Of a stretch of DNA of 64,000 nt, positions 11,888 through 23,185 are shown one piece after another; the first letter of the stretch is position 1, and the number at the start of each line of letters is the position of its first letter. A program made the position numbers and the translations under genes. The stretch comes from Perognathus longimembris pacificus (taxonomy: Eukaryota > Chordata > Mammalia > Rodentia > Heteromyidae): NCBI RefSeq assembly GCF_023159225.1, contig NC_063174.1, positions 28,231,983 to 28,295,982 of the forward strand. Direction: 5' to 3'. Under the pieces are notes generated by a model, which was not told the DNA's origin, made no database searches, and saw nothing but the letters and a program-made list of their open reading frames with translations.

Positions 11888-12198
11888 TGTTATGGGGTTT
11901 GAGGGAGGGGATTCCCTGTCTCTCCAAGAGTCCACCACTCAGAGACAGTCTCAAGCAAACTGACCAGCCAGGGACACAGTGCAGACTTGGGAGCTGCCAC
12001 CGTGACCCTGAGCAGTCCTCAAATTGGGCTTTATAAAGGTAAAAGCGTAGCACAGATGTAGGGGCTTGATACAGGGAGTAGAGCAAGCAACAAACAAGTT
12101 AAGCAAGCCATTTTCAGAAGCAGAATTTGGGGGTCAGGCTGACCTAATAATCAAGATGGAGTCAGCTCTACTCCCCCCAACATTTACTACCTACAACA
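11888..12198 (-). mobile_element. Solo LTR of an endogenous retrovirus (311 bp, 5-bp TSD)
   Basis: A TG...CA-bounded element flanked by the 5-bp direct repeat gtttt (11,883-11,887 and 12,199-12,203). On the reverse strand a ttataaag box is followed by a downstream section rich in ctc/ggg like a class I U5; the orientation call rests on this and is moderate. There is no internal viral sequence beside it, so it is a solo LTR left by recombination. The reverse frame 11,880-12,086 is a chance frame inside it. Confidence 0.75.
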
Positions 12199-12527
12199 GT
12201 TTTTATGTTGAAGTGACACTGTAGGAGATTCTTTTTTTTTTGCATGCCAGTTAATTACTTTGAAATTTCCCTCTAAGTTAGTCCCCAATTAGGATATATT
12301 CAGCTTATCTCTTAATGATAATACCTTTTGAGACTGAGCTCTTGCCTTTGAAACAGCTGGTAAATGTACATTCATCTGATGGCAATGACTATTATTCACC
12401 TTGAAATTTCCCCTTGCCCCCCAGCTAGCCTTTGGGCATTGGCTATGACAAAAGCACTTGAGGGAGATTAGCATTCCTCTTGGTTCCTGCTTTGCTATCA
12501 CAGGATACCAAGGATGGTGTGAAGTAC
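12199..12527. other. No gene recognised
   Basis: Contains a T-run (about 12,231-12,241). Otherwise nothing recognised. The reverse frame 12,289-12,501 has no support. Confidence 0.45.
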
Positions 12528-12830
12528 ATACAGATGTTTATTTGACTCCTGGCGAAAATTCCAAGATCAAGGAGGCCCATGGGCTGAGGGCCTTCACATT
12601 ACATCATAATGTGGTAGATGGCATGATGTGGCAAGCTGGCTTGCTAGAAAGAGGAGTGGGTGCGAGAGCACTCAGGTGTGAAAGCTTTCTGTGGCACTCA
12701 GCCACTCGTGGACCAGAGCCCTTATAACCTAGTCACTGCTTAAAAAGTCCCATTTCCTACTGCTAGCACAGTGGTGAATACATCTCAACATGAGGTTTGA
12801 AGAGAACATTGCAAGCCGTAGCATCACCTC
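12528..12830 (+). mobile_element. MaLR-like LTR relic
   Basis: Order of motifs: tttatttgactcctgg, then ccaagatcaaggag, then gagggccttcacatt, then the end section with caacatgaggtttgaag and ccgtagcatcac. This matches the THE1/MST/MLT1 type of LTR as I remember it. Highly diverged; the frame 12,458-12,727 across it is chance. Confidence 0.5.
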
Positions 12831-13037
12831 TTCCTTCAACCATAAATTCCTGAGGCTTGAAGTCTGTAAGTCCCTGAAAAACTTATCACATTTTCCCTAT
12901 TTCTCCTGTTCCTTGACCTTGCTCATTTCAGAGGGGGCAGGGCCATCTTCCTATGTGAAACCTTTAGAAATTTGAGACAGAGCTAAATATGGCATGCTAC
13001 TGGAGAGATTTCTGGAGCAAATAAGATCATTTTCTTT

Positions 13038-13053
13038 AAAATGTCATTATGAT
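13038..13053. repeat. Left target-site duplication of the 13,054 L1
   Basis: aaaatgtcattatgat, identical to 13,750-13,765. Confidence 0.95.
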
Positions 13054-13749
13054 GAATGGATCAGGAAAATGTGGTACATATACACAATGGAATTTTATGC
13101 CTCTATCAGAAAGAATGACATTGCCCCATTTGTAAGGAAATGGAAGGACTTGGAAAAAATTATACTAAGTGAAGTGAGCCAGACCCAAAGAAACATGGAC
13201 TCTATGGTCTCCCTTATGGGGAATAATTAGCACAGGTTTAGGCAAGTCACAGCAGAGGATCACAAGAGCCCAATAGCTATACCCTTATGATCACATAAGA
13301 TGATGCTAAGTGAAATGAACTCCATGTTATGGAAATGATTGTTATATCACAGTTGTAACTACTTTCAATGTCCCATGTGTATCTGTAGCTTCTACTATTG
13401 ATGATGTTCTTGTATCACCTTCCTGTGGTTGTATCTACATTATCTCTGTAATCTTATCTGAGTATATTGGAAACCGTGTATACTGGTATTAGAACTAGGG
13501 AATTGAAAGGAAATACCAAAATTGAGAGACACAGGGTAAAAAAAGAGAAACAACTACAAAAGCAATACTTGCAAAACTGTTTAGTGTAAGTGAACTGAAC
13601 ACCTCAGGGGAGGAAGGGTAGGAGGGAGGGGGGAGGGGGGGTATAAGGGACAAGGTAACAAACAGTACAAGAAATGTATCCAATGCCTAACGTATGAAAC
13701 TGTAACCTCTCTGTACATCAGTTTGATAATAAAAACTTGAAAAAAAAAT
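13054..13749 (+). mobile_element. Short 5'-truncated L1 with perfect 16-bp TSDs
   Basis: Carries only the last 58 codons of ORF2 (from [15 protein letters not shown] to a natural stop TAG at 13,228-13,230, uninterrupted), then a complete 3' UTR with its G-rich tract, the terminal cagtttgataataaaa and an A-tail. The flanking 16-bp direct repeats are identical, so this is one of the younger insertions of the window. It defines the natural 3' end of the dominant L1 family. The open frame from 12,994 adds upstream non-L1 codons by chance. Confidence 0.95.
13606..13642 (+). other. G-rich tract of the L1 3' UTR (potential G-quadruplex)
   Basis: Purine tract with at least four runs of three or more G on the plus strand. 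The same tract occurs in the full-length L1 at 62,066-62,101. A G-rich polypurine tract in the 3' UTR is a known feature of mammalian L1s. Confidence 0.8.
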
Positions 13750-13765
13750 AAAATGTCATTATGAT
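13750..13765. repeat. Right target-site duplication of the 13,054 L1
   Basis: Exact copy of 13,038-13,053. Confidence 0.95.
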
Positions 13766-14455
13766 AGAGCAAAGGCCGCTTTTACAGCATGTTTTACCGA
13801 AATAGGCTTCTCATGTGTCCTAATGTAGTGGACTCTGATTAAAGTCCTTGAGAAGAGTCTGGCATGTGTTGTGTCAACAAAGGCAAACTCCAACTCACAT
13901 CTACCAACAGCTCAAAAGCCAATTCTTGAGGTAATATCTCTGAATCATAAACAATGCCATAATAGCACTTGTAATTTGCAATGTTGTCAGCTAAAAGAAG
14001 AGACAATTATTGCAAATTGTATTGCTAATATTTGAGAAAAGGAGATCTACTGTTGCAAAATCTAATTCCTACAAATTCTACAGGGCATTGAGCGCATTAT
14101 AAGATTACACTGTGCTCTGAGCATGTCCTCATTAAGGCTGGTGCTACTGAGTTTTTATTACTCCTCTGGGAGTTTGTTGACTTAATGATGCCAGTAAGAA
14201 GTCATGTTTTCTTGCCACCCCACCTCCACCCCAGTAGCTTCCCTAATAGGTCTGTGGCCAGTGATACATTAGCTTAGGTTATGACCATTCATTGTCATCT
14301 CCATGAAAAGTGAAGTCAATTAGAATTCAGTGTGAAATTTGGGGCAACTATCAAAAAGTACAAGTATTGAAATAATCACACCACAATAAACCACAAAAAG
14401 GAATGTTATAATAGATCCAAGATGGAGGGAAGGAAGATCAGAGTTTATGCCTTTG
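13766..14455. other. No gene recognised
   Basis: Unannotated AT-rich sequence without repeats or coding signs that I can name. Confidence 0.5.
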
Positions 14456-14464
14456 CCTTTATTT

Positions 14465-14516
14465 TTTCTCTCTCTGTGTGTCACTGTCTATCTGCCTCTG
14501 TCTCTGTCTCTCTGTC

Positions 14517-14547
<31 letters not shown>

Positions 14548-14572
14548 TTCTCCCTCTCTTTCTCTCTCTGTT
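14465..14572. repeat. Pyrimidine microsatellite (TCTG)n/(TC)n
   Basis: Centre is a (TCTG) run at about 14,517-14,542, flanked by CT-rich sequence. The plus frame 14,447-14,680 over it is compositional. Confidence 0.9.
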
Positions 14573-14589
14573 ATTTATCATAATTACTG

Positions 14590-14790
14590 TTACAAGTGGC
14601 TGGTGAGCATTTACTGTGTGCTAAGCACTGGACAAGTGCCTGACACATGTTCTTTGAGTGATCTTACCAAATCCTACTAAAGTGGCTACTGTTATTGACC
14701 CCATTTTACAGATAAAAGACTGAGATTTGCAGGTCACAATTTAGTCATGCAGTTAGGAAGAGACTGAGCTGGGGATGACCCTAGATCTAT
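14590..14790 (-). mobile_element. MIR SINE
   Basis: Plus strand reads gagcatttactgtgtgctaa, then ccccattttacagataaa and agactgagctggg, which is the reverse complement of the mammalian MIR core and tail. Old and diverged. Confidence 0.7.
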
Positions 14791-15798
14791 ATTAGCTATT
14801 GGGCCACACTGCCAACTTGTAGGAATGTTATATATCCAGGGGAAATTCCCAAATTAAAATATTAAATCAATTTCCTTGTTTATTGGCTTCTGCCTAGCTG
14901 TTTATAACAGTTTAAAAAATACAGAATGGAGTTTTGAATCATTAGGAAGTGATAACTTTTGTGGGGGCAATAATTGTATATTGCATCTCTTTGATATAGA
15001 GAATATTTATATAAGGTTTGCAAAAAAATTTACAAGACAGGTAATAACCACCAATAAACCACACAGAGAAGAAGAGATTCAAATTACTTGAAGGTACCCA
15101 ACTAGGAAGCAATGGAGCCAAGATCTGAGACTCCATTCATCTAATTTCCAAATGCTGAACCCTACAATCTGTGTGTGCATGCATGCATATGTGTGTGTGT
15201 GTCTGTGTATTTTGTATCTCTAACAATGGTGGATTTTTACTGATATTCTACTAGTTTTGTAACACATTTGCTATAAAAATTCTTGTATTTGGAATAACCT
15301 TCAGTGGTTGATGCTTTGGGTCAGCAATTCACTTTATGCTTAAGTGTGTTCTATGGTCATCCTATCAAGTGAGTCTCCACTTTTGTTTTGGCACACTTCA
15401 AATGTTGGAAAATACACTGGCGAATCAGTCCTCCCTCTTTCTGCCATCTTTTTTAAAGAGAGTTGAGGTTTGATTTCTTCTTCCTCCCTCCTTTGGTCAC
15501 AGTTCCAGATTGTTGATATTTACAGAACGAATCTAACAAAATGTCCACAGAGAAACCATGTATTTAAAGGTGGCCATGTGGTCATCTCAAATCTTCTCTA
15601 GTCTCCAATATTCTTCTCACTGCATAGATTTGGGGTCTTTCGTGATCCTATTTATTCTTCCAAGACAGGCCTGTTATTGAACTATATCCTCCTTAAAGCA
15701 CAATTGTGTGATCTTGCCAGAATATGCAAAGAGAGCATACCTATAAACTTGTTTCTTCTGGATACCACATGAACATCTTCCGTGGCCCCTTTCTGAGC
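14791..15798. other. No gene recognised
   Basis: About 1 kb with a small TG run (15,170-15,203) and nothing else that I can name. Frames 14,876-15,136 lack support. Confidence 0.45.
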
Positions 15799-16016
15799 CC
15801 TTATTTATTTATTCATTTATTTTGGACAGTCCTGGGGCTTGAACTCAGGGCCTGAGCACAGTCCCTGGCTTCTTTTTGCTCAAGGCCAGCACTCTGTCAA
15901 CTTGAGCCACAGCGTCACTTATGGCCTTTTCTATATAGGTGGTGCTGAGGAATCAAACATAGGGCTTCATGTATATGAGGTAAGCACTCTTGCCACTAGG
16001 CCGTATTCCCAGCCCC
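15799..16016 (-). mobile_element. SINE-A with a TTTA-rich tail
   Basis: Reverse strand carries the ID-like head (ctgggaatacggcctagtgg) and the second tRNA-like unit. The A-tail has evolved into (TTTA)n at 15,800-15,823. Several substitutions in the B-box region indicate an older copy. Confidence 0.9.
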
Positions 16017-16029
16017 CTTTTTAAATTTT

Positions 16030-16504
16030 TTTAACATGGTGTTACTAAGTCAGATGGCCTACATTTAACCTTATTTATCTGTTTCATTGTATATTTAATG
16101 TTGCAATGATCAAATTTGGATAATAAGTACTTCCATCTCCTCAAATGTGAGGCATTTATATGAATTAGGAACTTTGGTTCCCTTCTAGTGATTTTGCAAT
16201 GTGTCATTGACTGTGGTAGCCAGTAGTTGCCATACTGTTTCCACCCTTTTAACTGTGCTTCAGGGCCTCTAATCTGACTTCTTTCTCTTGCCTCTCCCTC
16301 CTGTCCTTCCAAGTCTCTAATGACCATTGTTTTTCAGTTTTCCCAAGCCTGAGTTTTTAGTTTCCACACAAATGAATGAAGACATATAGTATTTGTCTAT
16401 CAGAGTCTGGTTTATTTCACTTAACATAATGACTTCCAATTCCATCTATATCACTCTAATTTGGAGAATTTAGTTCCTTTCCATGACTTAATACACGTGT
16501 ATGG

Positions 16505-16549
<45 letters not shown>

Positions 16550-16935
16550 TTCATACAAATCTACCAGGTTTTTCTTATTCATTCATATATTGCTGGACAC
16601 TTTGTTTGATTCTTGGCTGTTGTGAATAGTATATGTATGAGTACAGATATCTCTTTGACGTAATGATTACATTTCCTTTGAATATATATCCAGAAGTGAA
16701 ATTAGTGGATCATAAAGTAGATCTACTTTTAGTTGTTGTTAAGGAATCTTCATACTTCCTTTCCATAATGATTCTTAACAATAGTATATGAGAATCCTTT
16801 TCTCTTGGCATTCTTGCCAGCATTTATTTTTCATCTTGCTGACAAACCACATTCTAACTGGGATGAACTGATATCTCATTATGGGTTTTGATTTATACTT
16901 CCCAGATGATTAGTCATATTGAGAATTTCTTTTAA
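16030..16935 (-). mobile_element. Ancient L1 (L1MA-like), ORF2 C-terminal end and 3' UTR
   Basis: Landmarks of an old mammalian L1 on the reverse strand: ttatttcacttaacataatga, then ccaattccatcta, ttgctggacactttg, ggcattcttgccagcattt and cattctaactgggatgaact. No open frame remains. It predates the dominant L1 family of the window and is split by the TG microsatellite at 16,508-16,547. Confidence 0.75.
16508..16547. repeat. (TG)20 microsatellite
   Basis: Uninterrupted dinucleotide run grown inside the ancient L1. Confidence 0.97.
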
Positions 16936-17476
16936 TTCAAAAACTTTTTTAAAAGACAAGGTTTTACTAATAGAGCCTAGGCAAACCTTGTGTCTCTTAC
17001 CACAATCCTTACTATTATACACCACAACTGTATTTGGTACAATTACTTCATACAGAAGGCTGTGTGACCCCTGAGGCTTGATCACACTTGTGTACCCTCT
17101 GCCCAGTATTAAGTGTACATTTGTTGAAGAAAGCAGAGCATGCCCAGTGCATGCTGTTCCAGCAAGGCAGTGTTCAGGGTAGGTGATCAGCCTCGAAGAA
17201 TTTTTCATGTTAAGCTTCCAGTCTGCTCTTGGTTACTGGTAAGCCAGCTCAGTACCTAGCACCTTGCAACTTGTTTAATCTCTGGAAATTGTACTTGAGG
17301 CCACAACATTCCTGTTGTGACAATCAATTGAACAGCTCATGACTGAAGACGTAAATTTTACAAGTACTTTGATTTTTAATAATATGAAAAGCATTTTCAA
17401 TTTCCAAGTATTTTTGATGGTCATGAAACATTCGTGTTAGTTGATAGAGTCCTCTATTCCTCCTTTTCTTTTTAGC
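16936..17476. other. No gene recognised
   Basis: Holds the reverse frame 16,879-17,208 (109 codons), in which I recognise no domain. It could be an old retrocopy or repeat. I see nothing decisive. Confidence 0.4.
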
Positions 17477-17694
17477 TCTTACCTTCCACTCCCTGAACTC
17501 AGAGCCTCAAGCTCTTGCTTGGCTTTTAAGCACAAGGATGGCACTCCACTTCTATATTTCTGTTAGTTAATTGGAGAGAAGCGTGTCATGAGCTTTTCTG
17601 CCTGGACTGGCTTTGAATTGTGGTCTTCATATCTCAGCCTCCTGAATTACTTGAATAGCTAGGATTACAGGCCTGAGGCACCAGTGGCCTGGCT
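17477..17694 (-). mobile_element. SINE-B, diverged
   Basis: Plus strand shows the reverse-complement 7SL-like head (cagcctcctgaattac...agctaggattacaggc) and a weak tRNA-like unit. Confidence 0.75.
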
Positions 17695-18159
17695 ACCTGC
17701 ACATTGCTCTTTACAAATCAGCACTTTTGTAATAGTTCTGGTTGTGCAGGATTTGGTTATCTGCTACTTCAGGACTGTGAGTGCAGGTTAATAAAACTAT
17801 AACACTATTATTAAAAAGACAATAGTCAGCGTCTTAAGTCAGTAAGAAACCTGAGGTCCAATGTGGGGTCAAACCTTTGCTTGGAGGAAATGTATGCTTC
17901 TCTTTTCGTGTTTCTCAGTGGGATGTGGTTCCCTGGTGAAAGTTGAATTGCACGCTTTATTGGCATCACCAGGATGTCTTGTTGTCTCTGTCATTTCCCT
18001 TTCCACATCTGCTTCAATACCACTGCACACTGAATGTGATTTCACTGTTTTCTAATGGTATTTCAGGAAATTAGAGTTTCCTAAAAATCTTCAGGAACCT
18101 GTGTATTTTCTCATCCATTCCTGCATACTACATTGTTTTGGGGAAGAGCAGAGTTTTAC
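17695..18159. other. No gene recognised
   Basis: The plus frame 17,861-18,055 has no recognisable content. Nothing else seen. Confidence 0.5.
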
Positions 18160-18176
18160 AAATGGTCAGAGTCATG

Positions 18177-18373
18177 GCTGGGGATATGGCCTAGTGGCAA
18201 GAGAGCTTGCCTCATATATATGAGGCCCTCGGTTCAATTCCCCAGCACCACATATACAGAAAATGGCCAGAGGTGGCGCTGTGGCTCAAGTGGCAGAGTG
18301 CTAGCCTTGAGCAAAAAAAGAAGCCAGGGACAGTGCTCAGGCCCAGAGCCCAAGGCCAGGACTGGGGGGAAAA
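18177..18373 (+). mobile_element. SINE-A with 17-bp TSD
   Basis: Starts gctggggatatggcctagtg (tRNA-like A-box), B-box-like ggttcaattcc at about 18,231, then the second unit gtggctcaagtggcagagtg and a short A-tail. A perfect direct repeat aaatggtcagagtcatg lies at 18,160-18,176 and 18,374-18,390. Open frames across it are chance. Confidence 0.95.
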
Positions 18374-18390
18374 AAATGGTCAGAGTCATG

Positions 18391-19222
18391 AAAGATTTTC
18401 TGTATGTACTTGAAAATGCTACTCATGCTAAAAATAGTCCCACTAGCTTATTTATAATATTGAAGTAGAAGTTTATGAGTTTTTGTTTTGCCTTTAGTTT
18501 CATTATGAGCTGTTTTCTATTCTTTGTGGATCTTTTGAACTTTGTCTTTATGTTCTCCCCCATCTGACTGTAAGAGAAGTCTATTATTTAGCTTCTGTTT
18601 TTTGCTTCAGTGGTTGGAAGTAATGAGTGTCTCAAGGTAATAATGGTCAGCCATGGTGCTCTTCATCCAGCACAGAAGTATATTGTAAGTTCCAGAACAA
18701 TCAACCCCAACTTTGACTTTATGCAAATATATGAGAATTCCAAGAGTACAATCATATCCAAACACATTTTAAAAACTCTGATTTATATTTAGATTGTACT
18801 AGTCTAAAAAAGAAGCTAAAAGAAACTAGAAAATATGGTCAGGGAAAGTGCTCACCTTTTTCTTGATTAGCAAAGTATTGTTAAAAATCTCAAGGCAAGT
18901 ATTCTACATTTTGTAGTTCAATAAGTGCCACTAATTTATGTGTTTGGAATCTAGACATTATGTCTAGTTGCATGAGGAGACAGATAAGTAAATGGAGCAA
19001 AGAAACATTAGTGTGATAAGCTCCATGATTACGTAGAACAAGGACACCCACCCAATTGTTGGTCTCAACAATAACCCTTTTACTGAGTGTCTACTATATG
19101 CCATATACAAAACTACTTTATCTGCATTGTTTGGAGTCTTTACTGCATTACATGCTCATTTGTGTCCTGACCAAAAGCTGGGAGCATTCAGGTTGCCATC
19201 AAATTTGAGTGTCACTTTTACT
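18391..19222. other. No gene recognised; possible MIR-like trace
   Basis: The stretch 19,076-19,130 (acccttttactgagtgtctactatatgcc) resembles the reverse of a MIR. The rest is unrecognised. Confidence 0.4.
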
Positions 19223-19225
19223 AGC

Positions 19226-19282
<57 letters not shown>
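19226..19282. repeat. (TATC)14 microsatellite
   Basis: Tetranucleotide run that abuts the 3' (A-tail) side of a SINE-B, a usual birthplace for such repeats. Confidence 0.97.
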
Positions 19283-19505
19283 GTGGGTCCTATAGCTTGA
19301 ACTCAGGACTCAAGAGAGCTGTCCTTCAGCTTTTTTGCTCAAGGCTAGCATTCTACCACTTGAACCACAACTCCACTTTCAGCTTTTTTTGGTGGTTAAT
19401 GGAGATAAGAGATTCGCGGATTTCCCAACCTGAGCTTTAAACCATTATCTTCAGATCTCAGCTTCCTGAGTAGCTAGGATTACAGGTGTGAGCTAGAGGT
19501 GCTCA
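19283..19505 (-). mobile_element. SINE-B
   Basis: Reverse strand carries the 7SL-like head and the tRNA-like unit (plus strand: ctcaaggctagcattctacc, then cagcttcctgagtagctagg). Confidence 0.85.
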
Positions 19506-20095
19506 GCCATTTATTTACCATTTATCCTGAAGTAATATCACAGCTATGACTTTCTGACATACAAGCAAGCTAGAATGGGAACCATATTTATTATAATTCA
19601 TTTTCCCTGACAGAGACAAAGGAGGAAGACTGATTATAATATACTTGTGAGCTAATTACTTGGTGGTAAGCTGTCATTCTAGAACCACAAAAGAAGAATA
19701 AAAAAGAAATTCTAATAAAAATATGCTTTAGCACGGCTGCATGTCATATGGTATAAACATTTGCAAGGTTATATTTTGTTTGCTTTTTAAAGCCTACATT
19801 CCATGCTATAATCAGAAATATGTAGCACATTTTGAACAAAGGAAATATGCACCCAACAAGGCATAGAGGCTGAGCTGCCAACCAGACAATCCCAGCAAAT
19901 GTGTAGTCACTTGCCAGGCAGAAAAGTACATGTGTTCTCAATGTGAAAGGGATTCTGGGTATACATGCATCTACTTTTATACATGAGGTTGCTATCCTGT
20001 TAATGCAACATCAAAAATACAACACAGTAGTGCACAAATTATAATCTTTTAGTGAGGAAATCTGTTATCTCAATTTTTTGTTCATTAAAAGGGAA
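19506..20095. other. No gene recognised
   Basis: AT-rich sequence. The reverse frame 19,744-19,941 is unsupported. Confidence 0.5.
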
Positions 20096-20339
20096 CAAGC
20101 CAGGCACCAGAGGCTCATGCTTGTAAACCTAATGACTTAGGAAGTGAATATTTGAGGATCAAGGTTCAGAGCCAGCCTGAGAGTCTTATCTCCAATTAAC
20201 CAGCAAAATAAAAGCTAGAAGTGGAGCTGAGACTCCAGTGGTAGAGCACTAGCCTTGAGCACAAACGCTCAAATGCCCAGGCCCTGAGTGTAAGCTTTAG
20301 GACTGTTCCTTCACCCCCAACCCTGAAAAAAAAAAAAAA
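20096..20339 (+). mobile_element. SINE-B with A-tail
   Basis: Head caggcaccagaggctcatgc, middle cttatctccaattaaccagc, tRNA-like unit with ggtagagcactagccttgag, ending in an A14-type tail at 20,325-20,339. Scattered substitutions. Confidence 0.88.
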
Positions 20340-21180
20340 GAATAAAAATTAAACCTTGGTAGAATCTTTGCACTTCAAAGATTTTGACAATCAATTCCAA
20401 ATCTAGACCAAGGGATTTTGAAAGTGTTTTCTTTCTCTTCAAAGTTTGAGTGGTCACCTACCTTTCTGAGATTCCTATTTATCAATATCTTGGAGTTTAT
20501 TTGGAGGCCAATATATTCCATTTATGACTTACACTCTTTAAAATGTGCCTTTAGGAATTTGGAGACACATTAACAAGCTAATAATGAGGTTTATAATTTT
20601 TAGGTTGAGATGCAGTTTTGGAGACAGAGACAGAAGCATTGAGTTTTTCTTTTCTCAGATACAAACTACAAAAATGGATCAAATCCAAGAGAGAGAATGC
20701 ATCTAGGATGGCTAAAAATAAAGCTTCCTGTCTTTATTTTTCTGGTCTCCTTCATGTTTTTGCATTTCGGATGTCTTGCCTCTATCCCATGCCTACTGAT
20801 TATTTGTAAGGTCTTCCTTATACTACACCAAATGTACCTCACCTTAAAATGTCTTGAAAATATATGAAAGCATGGCAATGAATACCTGTAAACAAAAGAA
20901 ATAATATAAAAGCTGGCACTTCCCCTCCCCTAACAGTATTTTCAACAAATGGAGCCCTTGTGTGCCTGGTTTGCTGCCCCTCTGCTCTAAGAGAATTTTG
21001 AGCACATGTGTATAAGTTCAAAGTTATGTACAAGCTCTGCTTAATTATGGATGTGTAAGTGGAAGGGACTGGGATATGACTTTTTTGTGCTGTTCAGAAT
21101 TGTAACATGCTTCTTTAAGAGCCCAATTTATCAGTATTAAAATAAATATTTGAGTTATTTCACAGGTTGGTTCTCAAATC
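20340..21180. other. No gene recognised
   Basis: Short frames (20,618-20,878 on both strands, 20,839-21,033 reverse) have no recognisable domain. Nothing else identified. Confidence 0.45.
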
Positions 21181-21412
21181 AAAGTCATATTTTCATCCTC
21201 ATCCAGGGCCGTAATCCTGGAAATGATCACAGGTAAAGGTGTTAAGCATAAGAAAGGCCCCAAAGAGGTCAATATTAGAAGCCTGAGAACTTGTGCACAG
21301 ATTACCTTGTCTGACAAAAGAGGCTTTGCCAGTATGATTACTGTTGAGGAATTTGAGAAGGAGAGATTATTCTGGATCATCCAGACTGGACCAAACTAAT
21401 AACATGAGTTCT
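21181..21412 (+). mobile_element. Ancient MLT1-like repeat, left half (host of the outer L1)
   Basis: Its features (gaggtcaatattagaagcct, tctgacaaaagaggctttgcc, ttattctggatcatccagac, aacatgagttct) recur uninterrupted at 39,298-39,430. The right half resumes at 38,180. The last 10 bases, catgagttct at 21,403-21,412, are the left TSD of the inserted L1. Confidence 0.75.
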
Positions 21413-21781
21413 GTTTTCTTTCTTCTTTATTGTCAAACTGAAGTAAAGAAGGGTTACAGTTTCATATGTAAGGCAAATACAATTCTTATCCAACTTGTTA
21501 CCTCCTCCCTCATTTTTCCCCAGTCTCCCCCCCCCCCACTTCTCTCCTGCTCCAAGAGTTGTACAGTTGGTTTACAACATTTGGTTCTGTAAGTATCGTT
21601 ATTGCAATGGCTTGTCTTTTTTAAATTTTTTATTTTATTTACAGTTTCATACGTTAGGCCATGGGTATATTTCTTGTACTATTTGTTACCTCCCCCTTAC
21701 CCTCTCCTCCCATGAGTTGTTCAGTTTACACCAAATGGTTTTGCAAGTATTGCTTTAGGAGTCCTTTGTCTTTTTATCCTT

Positions 21782-22005
21782 ACCATTTACTTCTTTTTTT
21801 TTTTTTTTTATTTGCCAGTCCTGGGGCTTGAACTCAGGGCCTGAGCACTGTGCCTGGCTTCTTTTTGCTCAAGGCTAGCACTCTACCACTTGAGCCACAG
21901 TGCCAATTCTGGCCATTTTCCATATATGTGTTGCTGGGGAATCGAACCCAAGGCTTCATGTATATGAGGCAAGCACTCTTGCCACTAGGCCATATTCCCA
22001 GCCCC
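21782..22005 (-). mobile_element. SINE-A with 13-bp TSD, nested in the middle L1
   Basis: Perfect direct repeat tctttttatcctt at 21,769-21,781 and 22,006-22,018. Reverse strand has both tRNA-like units and a poly-A tail. The L1 3' UTR continues across it. Confidence 0.95.
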
Positions 22006-22675
22006 TCTTTTTATCCTTTGTCTCTCGATTTTGATATTCCCTTTCACTTCCCTAGTTATAATACCAGTATATACAGTATCTAGGGTACTCAGATGAGATA
22101 CAGCGATAGCGTGGGTACAACCACAGGAGGAGGATACAAGAGGATCATCAACAAAGGAAGCTACTGTTTCACATTGCATGTTGAAAGTAATTACAACGGT
22201 GATATAACACTCGTTTTCATAACATGGAGTTAATTTCACTTAGCATCATCTTATGCGTTCATAAGGGCATAGCTATTAGGCTCTTGTGTTCCTGTGCTGT
22301 GACTAGCTTAAACCTGTGCTAATTATTCCCTATGAGGAAAGCATAGAGTCCATGTTTCTTTGGGTCTGGCTCACTTCACTTAGCAAAATTTTTTCCAAGT
22401 GGAAGCATTTCCTTATTAATGGGGCAATGTCATTCTTTCTGATAGAGGCCTAAAATTCCATTGTGTATATGTACCACATTTTTCTGGTCCATTCACCTAC
22501 TGAGGGTCATCTGGGTTGCTTCCATATTTTAGCTATGACAAATTGTACTGAGATGAACATTGTTGTGCTGGTGGCTTTAATGTGTTCTTGTTTGTAGTCT
22601 TTTGGGTAGATGCCCAAAAGAGGGGCTGCTGGGACATAGGGGGAGCTCTATGTTTAGCCTTCTGAGGAATCTCCA

Positions 22676-23185
22676 TGAGAATCGCCAGAGAATGATTTCT
22701 CTGGCCTATGGTGGACTCAGCCTTGGCACAGAATTTTCTGAAGTTTCTTGGAACACCAGGAAGCCAGTGGGAGCATACTTTCACTAAAGAATTTCCTGTG
22801 TTTGCTGGCCAATAGAAACCCTTTTGTCCTGAGACTCTCCTGCCCTAATCAGAGAGCCCCTGGGAAGATCTGTTTACTCAGCTGCTAGGGGGAAGTGTCT
22901 TCACAGTAGGTAAGAAATCCTAAGTGCCAAGTTAGTTAGCATACACAGTAGCTAGAGGGTAATTGTAACCTTGTTCCTTTGTTATAGTAGTAAATACAAC
23001 ATGCCTTGATATGTAAAATATCCTTCCTCTTGATCTCTACTCCTGAAGTTGTAACCTGATGTCTTATGATCCTATTTCTGAAATGGTTTAAAAACCTTGG
23101 CCCTCCTAAAATAAAACACACATTTGGTTCATTCGCCTGGTGTCCCCTGTTTCCTGACTTTGGTGGCAGTTACCCGGGTCCAACA
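22676..23185 (+). mobile_element. Solo LTR, class II-like, 510 bp, 6-bp TSD, nested in L1 ORF2
   Basis: TG...CA-bounded; the 6-bp repeat tctcca is at 22,670-22,675 and 23,186-23,191, and ORF2 sequence continues exactly across it. A polyadenylation signal aataaa lies at about 23,110, followed by a U5-like end (ggcagttacccgggtccaaca region). The U5 part matches the reverse strand of the LTR at 35,764-36,409, so the two are one family. A 6-bp TSD is usual for class II (ERVK/IAP-like) elements. No internal viral genes are present. Confidence 0.85.

Noticed and set aside
18177..18260. tRNA-like A and B boxes suggesting a tRNA gene
   Set aside because: They belong to the SINE-A head. The copy has TSDs, an A-tail and many relatives in the window, and no complete cloverleaf is evident.
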